Of a stretch of DNA of 64,000 nucleotides, positions 55,142 through 64,000 are shown one piece after another (position 1 is the first letter of the stretch; every line of letters starts with the position of its first letter). The stretch comes from Cyprinodon diabolis (taxonomy: Eukaryota > Chordata > Actinopteri > Cyprinodontiformes > Cyprinodontidae): the NCBI GenBank assembly GCA_030533445.1, contig CM060081.1, positions 795,815-859,814 on the forward strand, read 5' to 3'. The position numbers were made by a program, and so were the translations under genes. The notes beneath the pieces are model-generated. The model saw nothing but the letters and a program-made list of their open reading frames with translations, ran no database searches and was not told the DNA's origin.

Positions 55142-55196
55142 AATGGTTTTAGTAATAAAGTAGATCTGGTTATATCCTTACGAGGTACCATTTCAT

Positions 55197-56505
55197 GGGT
55201 TGACACTAAGGATTTTTACCACTTGCGCTCTGGGCAAGTGACTTTCACATTTCATTTGCCCAGAAACAATTTTTACTTGCCCAGTATAATGTTTGATAAA
55301 TATAGTTCCTAATATTCATTTTTGTATATATATCAGTGAAACTTTTTAAATGTTTGTTGTAATTCAGTATTTTTTAAGTTTCCAGGTTCCTGGTGTGTAT
55401 CTGCATGCGTCAGATAATGAACTGCAGCCTACATTACCGTGTTAACATGCTTTTCAATCCTTCCTGCACATTCTTTTCAAACTAAACTTTGCTTTAAACT
55501 CTTGTGTGCTTGGAAAAATATAAATTGAAATGTTAAAAATCTAAAAAAAAACTGGACAGGTTAAAAACTTACACTACTACTACTCACCAATCTAACATGT
55601 TTAGCTCTATAAAATTTAAATGCACCTCTCCAATGTCTAAGAGAAACAAATTGAATGAACATTTTTTAATGTATGACCGCTGTACAGAAGACTGCCATAT
55701 GATAGAAATATTTACACTGTGCGCATAGAATTATTATTATCATTTTCCTAATCCCTGACTGATCATTTTTAATCTAGCATGTATTATAGTATAGATTAAA
55801 TTCATCATCCAGCTGCTGCTCTGCAGAATTCTCTCCCCATGAGCTGAATCACGCCATCTAGCGGAAAATCACGCGGCTTTTTCAAATCACGCGACAATGT
55901 GTACAAAACAACAAGATGCCGCCGGCAACGCTTCTGGGTCGTTTTCAGCGAATGTCGGTGATTTTAATACAGAAGAGGATTAGGGCCACTGAAAAAAAAA
56001 AAAAAGTTAACTGATTTCTTTTATTTTATTTCAGTATAGTATGGGAAGAAAGTCAGAATTCTGACTTTAATGTGACTTTTTTCTCAGAATTCTGACTTTA
56101 ATCTCAGAATTCTGACTTTTTTCTCAGAATTCTGACTTTTTTCTCAGAATTCTGACTTTAATCTCAGAATTCTGACTGTTTTCTCAGAATTCTGACTTTA
56201 ATCTCAGAATTCTGACTAATGTCAGAATTCTGACTTTAATCTCAGAATTCTGACTTTTTCTCTCAGAATTCTGACTTTTTTTATTGTCAGAATTCAGTCA
56301 GAATTCTGAGAAAACAGTCAGAATTCTGACTTAAACTGAAGTAAAATTTAAAAATCAGTCAACTTTTTTTTTTTTCAGTGGCCCTAATCCTATTTTAAAG
56401 TAATTTTAAAGTGATAAATATTTTTTTTTTTGCGAAATTTGTACTCTCCCGACAATAAAAACTACTTGCCCCAGGCGATTGGGCGATGGTTAATATCGAG
56501 CCCTA
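55197..56505. mobile_element. Probable hAT-like element carrying fold-back copy 7
   Basis: Left end GGGTTGACACTAAGGATTTT with CTCTGGGCAAGTGAC, and right end ACTTGCCCCAGGCG then GGTTAATATCGAGCCC, are imperfect inverses of each other. The interior has no open frame. The EcoRI-palindrome element at 55968-56391 is nested within it. A target duplication is not clear. Confidence 0.5.
55961..56399. mobile_element. EcoRI-palindrome fold-back element, copy 7 (right end clipped)
   Basis: Left terminus TACAGAAGAGGATTAGGGCC (55968), with A for G at position 4; the right side stops at GGCCCTAATCCT (56391), lacking the final CTTCCGT. Even so, attttaat (55961-55968) and attttaaa (56392-56399) match at 7 of 8, so the clipping affected only the element. 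About 13 GAATTC units. Confidence 0.83.
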
Positions 56506-57680
56506 CATTTGGAAAATTACTCATGCATCCGTTAGACCTCAGGGTGCATCAAAGAAAATTCAGAAACATTAATTACTTTATAACCACAGTTAACTGCTAC
56601 TTTACCAGGGGACTAATATTTCCATCCAAATCATTATGAGAACCACATTAATTGCTGCTGTGGAAGTTCACTAGAAGATTATGAATGTATTAAATAACTA
56701 GAAGTTATTGATAGGTCATTCGAATCCAGGGTTAAACTAATTAATTATTATCAGTTGATTGATTAAAACTGTAATTTGTTTACTGATTGTAGTTCTTAGT
56801 CTTTTACTCCTGAATCCAGCTGTTAAAATCCAAATGTCTTTCACCAGTTTAGTAATTTAGATTATGGCTGCAACAGAGTTATTAATTAGCAACCAGATAA
56901 ATGTGTCTGTTTATTCTGATGGAACTGAAAGAGAGATAAATCGTTCACTGCTTAAAATAAAAAAAGACCACGAGTTAAAATATGATGGTTCCTTTATTAG
57001 CTACAATCACACAGTATTATTATCTCTTAATACGAATAAATACAAAGACACTAAATACTGAAAATAAGCACAAATAAACAAATCAAAGGGGTTTAAGAGT
57101 CAGTTCAAGAGTCTCTGAGGAATGTTTTAAGGCTTAATGAAAGTTTCCTTTAGAAATAGCTGCAGATAAATATAAATAAACCCTGATGCAGAGAGATGGC
57201 TGATATACAGAAAGGAAACCAGGCATAAAATGTTTGCTGCTTGTTTGACCCACATGCAGAGAACTTTCCAGCAGACAGAGGAGGTTTAGGAATTTATATG
57301 CACAGAGGAAAATGATTTGTTTCTTCCGCAGGTCTGGACCAGGAAACCAGCCTGCACCCAGAGGAGAAGGGGAATATTAAGCAGGCAGTTCAGTGGCTGA
57401 CTGTTCCAGTTAGCCCACTTGAGACGGAGGGGAGATATGTGCAGGGGCCACTATGTGGCCCTGAGAGCAGGGGCCACTATGTGGCTCTGAGAAGTTTAAC
57501 AATCCAATGTACAAACTGTCTCTGAGCAAACTTTGAAATTAACTTTTCTTTGTTTTTTTCTTGTCATTTGGGGAAAAGCCGAACCAGTTTCCTGTAATGG
57601 AAGTAGAGATTTGTATGCTTTTTATTTTCTATAATAGCATTAAGGCGGTTATTAGCGACAAGAAATATAAAAAGATGCCA
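56506..57680. other. Unassigned intergenic DNA
   Basis: AT-rich. A short tandem pair, CAGGGGCCACTATGTGGC, occurs at about 57440 and 57470. No gene supported. Confidence 0.4.
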
Positions 57681-57683
57681 GAT

Positions 57684-58645
57684 ACTCTGCTCGAGTCTCA
57701 TATACGCTCGCAAACCCGTAGGCTCTGCTTGCGGATTTTTTTTTGCTCTCTCTCGGATTGCACTTGGATCGTCGCCTAGCAACCTTTCCAGCCAATAGAA
57801 CGACAGCCTCGGAAAGGGTGCGCTTGTTTAACCCTACTGAGTGTGCCTGTGCTACTACGCCACTTATAAGGATGTCAGCTGAAACTGCTATTTACAGTAG
57901 TTTAGTGGCTGATTGTTGTTTCAAAATAGAAAACCTGGTTTCATTTCTTAGTTATGCCCTGGATTTTGTAGCGTTTGTGGACGCTACGTCGCTACTTGAT
58001 CAAAGCAATAACGTCACTACAGGAAAGTTACTTGATAAATAAAGCAGCGACGCTACGATCAACCTATTGGAACATGTAGTTAAACTAATAGCTTCGCTAC
58101 ATGTAGCGGCGCTACTGCCCATCACTGCTCTTCGCGCACAAACCGCACTCTGCTCGAGTCTCAGATACGCTCGCAAACCCGTAGGCTCTGCTTGCGGATT
58201 TGTTTTTGCTCTCTCTCGGATTGGATCGGATCGTCCCCTAGCAACCTTTCCAGCCAATAGAACGACAGCTTTGGAAAGGTAAAGATAAAAATTTAATATG
58301 TCGGTTGTTTGCTTTTGTACATAACAAACCACTAATTGTTGAAAATTAGTTAATTCAGAATTTTTTGGGGTTATCCATAAGTACTGAACTGCTGAATCGA
58401 GCCACAAAACTACTGTAAATAGCAGTTTCAGCTGACGCTCTTATAAGTGGCGTAGTAACACAGGCACACTCAGTAGGATTAAACAAGCGCACCCTTTCCC
58501 AGGCTGTCGTTCTATTGGCTGGAAAGGTTTCTAGGCAACGATCCAACTGCAATCCGAGAGAGAGCAAAAAAAATCCACAAGCAGAGCCTACGGGTTTGCG
58601 AGCGTATCTGAGATTCGTGCAGAGCGCGGTTTGTGCGCGAAGAGA
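57684..58645. repeat. Direct and inverted repeat cluster (three copies)
   Basis: Unit A (57684-57912, plus) and unit C (58385-58645, minus) are about 230-260 bp and closely matching in opposite orientation, containing GCTCGCAAACCCGTAGGCTC, CTTTCCAGCCAATAGAACGA and ACTGCTATTTACAGTAG. Unit B (58118-58277, plus) repeats the first part. A and C can pair over most of their length around a roughly 470-bp centre. No open frame or target duplication is visible. Confidence 0.8.
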
Positions 58646-58649
58646 AGGA

Positions 58650-59263
58650 GGCAAGCGGGAGGAGAAAATATCTGTGCAAGAAGCATTAAATCTGAGAGAA
58701 GAAACAAAGATTTGAGAGAGAAGAGAAAATATTTAAGAGAGAGCGCATGTTTTGAGTGTGAGCATTATAAGTTTTGAGTGCAAGAAGATGAAATTCTTTT
58801 CTCAAATTGAAATTATTTCATCTTCTTGCATTATGGCAGGATAATTCTCCCATAGTAATAGGGTTTCCCCTCCCCCACCCATTGCTGTGGATTGGGAGCT
58901 GGCTAAGAAAAAGGTTCTATGATGTCGTTAAGGTAAAAATGTCCGACTAAAGTAGATAGATCTGTAAAGCAAGTAGACTCAAACAGCTAACTTTAGATTT
59001 TGATGTTGTTATACTGTAAATATCATGATAGATATAAGACACCTTTAACAAGCCTGAGATTTAGCCCTTAAACAACATTTTTCTGTTCTTCCAAATGAAA
59101 CAAAAGGTTATAAATCAATAATATTATAACTTGCTGTTTCAGTTATAAGGGATAATAATGAATCAAAATCTGAATAACAATAATTGACTAATAGATGCCA
59201 ATAAGCTTTTAACAATAACAATGTGATATATTTTTTATGTGTCTATTCATCTGGTCAACATAG
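58650..59263. other. Unassigned intergenic DNA
   Basis: Begins with purine-rich AGAGAAG motifs, then AT-rich DNA. Nothing classifiable. Confidence 0.4.
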
Positions 59264-59337
59264 TACGGAAGAGGATTAGGGCCACTGAAAAACAAAAAAA
59301 AGTTAACTGATTTATTTTATTTTATTTCAGTATAGTC
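59264..59337. mobile_element. EcoRI-palindrome fold-back element, copy 8 (one end only)
   Basis: TACGGAAGAGGATTAGGGCC, A-run, GTTAACTGATTTATTTTATT and TTTCAGTATAG are present, but the sequence leaves the family before the first GAATTC unit and no second terminus follows. It is a truncated or recombined copy. Confidence 0.8.
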
Positions 59338-59439
59338 TTCTTCTACATGTGGGCATTTGTTCGACCTTTAAAAGGACCAAATGTTATTAGTCTTATTAGT
59401 CTTTTTTGTAAATTCCTTTCAAATCTGATTAATGTTCAG

Positions 59440-60107
59440 TAGCAGCCATTCAATATGGGCCTTCCAAGCAAACGGCAGCCCACAACCCTGCAACTCCCAG
59501 CAACATCCCCTCCGACTTCCAGCCACTGGTTAGACTCACTGAATTACAGGGTCTGATCAGGAGATGGCGCTTTTCTTTAAATCTTAATGTCCACAAATCA
59601 TGACAGAAAGAATATTTTAGTACAAAGATTGACTTGTGACTGGATGAGCTGGTGAACTGTAACGTGCTTTGAGATGACATGTGTTGTGAATTGGCGCTAT
59701 AGAAATAAACTGAACTGAATTTAAATTAAATTGATCAGCCAAGGGTCAGCCAAGGACAAGCCAAGGGCCAGCCAATGGTCAGCCAAAGACCAGCCAAGGG
59801 TCAGCCAAGGACCAGCCAAGGAGCAGCCAAGGGTCAGCCAAGGACAAGCCAAGGACCAGCCAAGGGCCAGCCAATGGTCAGCCAAAGACCAGCCAAGGGT
59901 CAGCCAAGGACCAGCCAAGGACCAGCCAAGGAGCAGCCAAGGGTCAGCCAAGGACAAGCCAAGGACCAGCCAAGGGCCAGCCAAAGACCAGCCAAGGGTC
60001 AGCCAAGGACCAGCAAAGGAGCAGCCAAGGGTCAGCCAAGGACAAGCCAAGGACCAGCCAAGGGCCAGCCAATGGTCAGCCAAGGGTCAGCCAAGGGTCA
60101 GCCAAGT
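59440..60107 (-). repeat. 11-bp VNTR family, array 3 (inverted) with flank
   Basis: Antisense flank CAGAAAGAATATTTTAGTACAAAG (59604-59627) and GATCAGGAGATGGCGCTTTT (inverse of about 21760-21780) precede the array, as expected for an inverted copy. An L2 tail (59645-59725) is inserted between flank and array. The array (about 59738-60107, roughly 34 units) is CCAAGGACCAG with variants gggtcag, gggccag, acaag and gagcag. A block of about 180 bp appears twice within it. Confidence 0.88.
59645..59725 (+). mobile_element. L2 LINE tail fragment
   Basis: GTGCTTTGAGATGACATGTG then TTGGCGCTATAGAAATAAAC and (TGAAC/T) remnants. It sits between the flank and the tandem units of array 3 and is the shortest of the L2 3' ends here. 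Confidence 0.75.
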
Positions 60108-60109
60108 AA

Positions 60110-61345
60110 TCTTAACTCGCGGAGGGTGAGGCTTGGCCTGATCCAGGGAGGGTGGTGTCCAGGGGTTCTCCGCTTTGTGCCGAAGGTGTTAGAAGGTGGA
60201 CAGGCAGGTAGGAGGACAAAGCTGACTAGCCATCAAAGGGTTTCCTTGACATCTAGGAGTTCCAGACTTGGAGTCTTGCAGATTTGGGTCTATGGTTCTA
60301 GGAAGGAAACAGAAACACGGAATCACAAACTGGCTATGAGGTTACTTGGGAAAGACTTTGGTTGGTCAAGTACTTTCTGGTTTCCACTTCTTAAGAAGGG
60401 CTCTAATTAGCAGTGATGGGGAACATCTGCCTGTCGCACCCTGCAGAAAGAGAGAGAGAAAACCTGACCTGCACCCTGACCTGAGAGTATGACATATTTG
60501 GATTTTGATTATTTTTGCACCTGTAAAGAAATGGGCTTTCTACATAGCGAAGGTGGATTAGCTTCATAGTATGTTTGGAAAGACAAATTCTGAGTTTATT
60601 ATAGTTTCGAGGACCTTTCATCATAGAACCATTGATTGAATAGAGTTACTGTAAACATGTCCGGCTAATATATGCTTTGCATGTTGGAGGCGATGTTCAT
60701 ATCTCTCCTTCATAAACAGATTGACTGAGAGACATTGCTCTGATCCACTTGCAGTTGAGGTAAAGCAGATACTCTCTTGCACAACAATGCTGCATTTTCT
60801 TACGACCATCGGTTGGTTCGGCTCGACAGGCCGTTTGGGATTCCTTCTTAACCTGCTCACTTCATCCCTGCTGTCAGAACTGCTCCTGTGTCTGCTGACA
60901 GGGAAGCAGCCCGCAAGTGTTCACCAGCCTGCAAGCACTCAGGGAGGCTTCACGTTTTCACAGCACGTTTCTGCTCACTGAAAGTCAGTGCGTTAGCCTA
61001 TTTTCAGCTTCATTTGAACAACTTTCAGAATAAACACGCAGTTGTACTGAAATGAGCCGGATGGAGCCCCGGTGAGAGGAACACAGATGTCAGTCAAAAA
61101 TCCCAAACTCATACATTAAACACGCATAGCGGCTGAATCTCTGCATAGTCGGGGATAATTTTAGCGTAGCAGCTCCCTAGGTTTAAACACTATGAAACCT
61201 GCTTCTTTTTTATATCCTCACCAGTGATGGGAGTAATGGCATTACTAACGGCGTTACCTTTTTTTTTAGTAACAAGTAATCTAACTAATTACTTTGACTG
61301 TAACTATAACGCAGTTACCATTGCTGACAACCCATTACTGCATGT
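60110..61345. other. Unassigned intergenic DNA
   Basis: No gene or classifiable element. Short open frames in both strands near 60620-60980 lack recognisable domains. Confidence 0.4.
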
Positions 61346-61349
61346 TACC

Positions 61350-63455
61350 GATGGATGGATGGATGGATGGATGGATGGATGGATGGATGATGGATGGATG
61401 ATGGATGGATGGGTGGATGGATGATGGATGGATGGATAATGGATGGATGGATGGATGAGGATGGATGGATGGATGATGGATGGATGGATAATGGATGGAT
61501 GGATAATGGATGGATGGATGGATGGATGGATAATGGATGGATGGATGGATGGATGGATGGATGATGGATGGATAATGGATGGATGGATGGATGGATGATG
61601 GATGGATGGATGATGGATAGATGGATGGATGATGGATGGATGGATGGATGATGGATGGATGGATGGATGGATTGATGGATGGATGATGGATGGATGGATG
61701 ATGGATGGATAATGGATGGATGGATAATGGATGGATGGATGGATTGATGGATGGATGGATGATGGCTGGATGGATGGATGATGGATGGATGATGGATGGA
61801 GGATGGATGGATGGATGGATTGATGGATGGATGATGGATGGATGGATGATGGATGGATAATGGATGGATGGATAATGGATGGATGGATGGATGGATAATG
61901 GATGGATGGATAATGGATGGATGGATAATGGATGGATGGATGGATGATGGATGGATAATGGATGGATGGATGGATTGATGGATGGATGGATGATGGATGG
62001 ATGATGGATGGATGGATGGATGATGGATGGAGGATGGATGGATGGGTGATGGATGGAGGATGGATGGATGGATGGATGATGGATGGATAATGGATGGATG
62101 GATGGATTGATGGATGGATGGATGATGGCTGGATGGATGGATGGATGGATGGATGGATGATGGATGGAGGATGGATGGATGGGTGATGGATGGAGGATTG
62201 ATGGATGGATGGATGATGGATGGATAATGGATGGATGGATGGATTGATGGATGGATGGATGATGGATGGATGATGGATGGATAATGGATGGATGGATGGA
62301 TGGATGATGGATGGATGGATGGATTGATGGATGGATGGATGATGGATGGATGATGGATGGATAATGGATGGATGGATGGATGGATGATGGATGGATAATG
62401 GATGGATGGATGGATGGATGGATAATGGATGATGGATGGATGGATGCATGGATGATGGATGGATAATGGATGGATGGATTGATGGATGGATGGATGATGG
62501 ATGGATGATGGATGGATGGATGGATGATGGATGGAGGATGGATGGATGGGTGATGGATGGAGGATGGATGGATGGATGATGGATAGAGGATGGATGGATG
62601 GGTGATGGATGGATGATGGATGGATAATGGATGGATGGATGGATTGATGGATGGATGGATGATGGCTGGATGGATGGATGGATGGATGGATGGATGATGG
62701 ATGGAGGATGGATGGATGGATGGATGATGGATGGATGATGGATGGATGGATGGATGATGGATGGATGATGGCTGGATGGATGGATGATGGATGGATGGAT
62801 GGATGGATGGATGATGGATAGATGGATGGATGATGGATGGATGGATGGATGATGGATGGAGGATGGATGGATGGATGGATTGATGGATGGATGATGGATG
62901 GATGGATGATGGATGGATAATGGATGGATGGATAATGGATGGATGGATGGATGGATGGATGATGGATGGATAATGGATGGATGGATAATGGATGGATGGA
63001 TGGATGATGGATGGATAATGGATGGATGGATGGATTGATGGATGGATGGATGATGGATGGATGATGGATGGATGGATGGATGATGGATGGAGGATGGATG
63101 GATGGGTGATGGATGGAGGATGGATGGATGGATGATGGATGGATAATGGATGGATGGATGGATTGATGGATGGATGGATGATGGCTGGATGGATGGATGG
63201 ATGGATGGATGATGGATGGAGGATGGATGGATGGATGGGTGATGGATGGAGGATTGATGGATGGATGGATGATGGATGGATAATGGATGGATGGATGGAT
63301 TGATGGATGGATGGATGATGGATGGATGGATAATGGATGGATGGATGGATGGATGATGGATGGATAATGGATGGATGGATGGATGGATGGATGGATAATG
63401 GATGATGGATGGATGGATGCATGGATGATGGATGGATAATGGATGGATGGATGGA
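61350..63455 (+). repeat. GGAT-type array with higher-order structure
   Basis: About 2.1 kb of GGAT units broken by marker words (GATGATGG, GATAATGG, GATTGATGG, GATGGCTGG, GGAGGATGG, GGGTGATGG). The markers recur in the same order, e.g. GGAGGATTGATGG at about 62193 and 63247, and GATGCATGG at about 62441 and 63416, showing segmental duplication of several hundred bases. The open frames rich in His-Pro-Ser-Ile on the minus strand are artefacts. Confidence 0.95.
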
Positions 63456-63855
63456 TCCTCTGGCATGGGAGCTGCCTTGGAGCTCGTCTGCCTGGCTGTG
63501 TGTTTCCTGGACGGGGCCGCCTTTTACAGCTGCTTTTTGTATCTCTGCTTCTTGTATCTCTGCTTCTGTCTCCTTGAACCCCAGTCGGCCTTGGCAGATG
63601 GCCGCTCACACTGAGCCTGGTTCTGCTGGAGGTTTCTTCCTGTTAAAAGGGAGTTTTTCCTCTCCACTGTCGCTACAAGCATGCTTAGTGTGAGGGATTG
63701 TATTTGAGTCAATGAGTCAATGCAATCAACTGGTTTTCCTTAGATAGAAAACTTTGTATCAATTTGACTGTATGATCTGATTGAACTGTAAAGTGCCTTG
63801 AGATGACATGTGTTGTGAATTTGGCGCTATATAAATAAACTGAATTGAATTGAAT
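63456..63855 (+). mobile_element. L2 LINE 3' end inserted in the GGAT array
   Basis: Sense copy of the L2 3' untranslated region from CCTCTGGCATGGGAGCTGCC to the (TGAAT)n tail, 5'-truncated. It has the subfamily-a word (antisense of TGACTCAAATACAATCCCTC). GGAT repeats resume right after the tail, and the tail merges into them (GAATTGGATTGATGG). Confidence 0.9.
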
Positions 63856-64000
63856 TGGATTGATGGATGGATGATGGATGGATAATGGATGGATGGATGG
63901 ATGGATGATGGATGGATAATGGATGGATGGATGGATGGATGGATGATGGATGGATAATGGATGGATGGATGGATGGATGATGGATGGATAATGGATGGAT
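63856..64000 (+). repeat. GGAT-type array, continuation
   Basis: The same repeat type resumes after the L2 insertion and runs to the end of the window. The units GATAATGGATGGATGGATGG are like those left of the insertion. Confidence 0.93.

Larger units (their letters stand above)
49541..55146 (+). mobile_element. Complete Ty3/gypsy chromovirus-type retrotransposon (sushi-like)
   Basis: Two 644-bp LTRs, gag and pol form a 5.6 kb element. Target duplication aatgg is exact at 49541-49545 and 55142-55146. By eye the LTRs differ at two positions (near 49556/54508 and 49755/54723), implying a very recent insertion. Domain order Gag, protease, reverse transcriptase, RNase H, integrase, chromodomain, with gag and pol in overlapping frames, matches sushi-type elements of fish. 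No envelope gene is present. Both frames are open, so it may be active, with the reservations given for the protease and primer site. Confidence 0.95.

Noticed and set aside
49541..55146. Endogenous retrovirus with envelope
   Set aside because: No frame follows pol before the 3' LTR, and the C-terminal chromodomain is a Ty3/gypsy chromovirus mark.
61304..63609. Open frames of about 700 codons rich in His-Pro-Ser-Ile
   Set aside because: Translation of a GGAT-type array, open in all three minus frames; no domain and no gene context.

Overview
This window is repeat-dense vertebrate intergenic (or long-intron) DNA, almost certainly from a ray-finned fish and probably a percomorph. No host gene can be supported. 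The evidence is the transposon mix: an L2-clade LINE ending in a (TGAAT)n tail, other jockey-group LINE fragments, a Tc1/mariner element starting CACTCACCGGCC, hAT-like elements with 8-bp target duplications, a sushi-like chromodomain Ty3/gypsy element and a tRNA-derived SINE. A cyprinodontiform fish is my guess, from memory of similar L2 tails, and is not proven here.

Layout: 1-6700 holds the first copy of a fold-back family with internal GTCAGAATTCTGAC palindromes, a nearly intact Tc1/mariner element (3046-4270) whose transposase has lost its second catalytic Asp, and a LINE scrap. 6717-10625 is a 3.9 kb antisense L2 LINE inserted in an LTR-like repeat; an uninterrupted copy of that repeat lies at 12906-13034. 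10.7-15.3 kb holds fold-back copy 2, degraded antisense LINE DNA, and a hAT-type element with a perfect 8-bp target duplication (14041-14739). 15.8-18.3 kb is a 20-bp satellite of about 125 units, with a small inverted array at 18.96-19.15 kb, then a SINE. 20.9-24.7 kb holds two 11-bp VNTR arrays with common flanks. 25-36 kb has solo LTRs, fold-back copies 3 and 4, L2 3' ends and an element chimera. 36-49 kb has a LINE reverse-transcriptase remnant, a 78-bp-arm inverted repeat, an L2 fragment split by an insertion, a three-level nest (43019-44947), an L2 3' end split by a 6-bp-TSD element, a pogo-like remnant and fold-back copies 5 and 6.

49541-55146 is the best-preserved element: a complete Ty3/gypsy chromovirus-type retrotransposon with two 644-bp LTRs that seem to differ at only two positions, 5-bp target duplications, an open gag and an open pol. 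Gag and pol are joined by what looks like a textbook -1 frameshift signal: the heptamer CCCAAAA followed by a 12-bp perfect stem whose loop contains the gag stop codon. 55.2-64 kb holds fold-back copies 7 and 8, a direct/inverted repeat cluster, a third, inverted 11-bp array and a >2 kb GGAT-type array interrupted by an L2 3' end.

The strongest candidate for something undescribed is the fold-back family: eight copies in 64 kb, terminal motif (T)ACGGAAGAGGATTAGGGCCACTG, a 20-bp-period core of EcoRI-centred palindromes whose copy number sets element length (about 190 to 630 bp), and 7-8 bp flanking duplications. Many long open frames in the window (YLCC.., WLVLGW.., HPSIH..) are artefacts of stop-free tandem repeats and are not annotated as genes.
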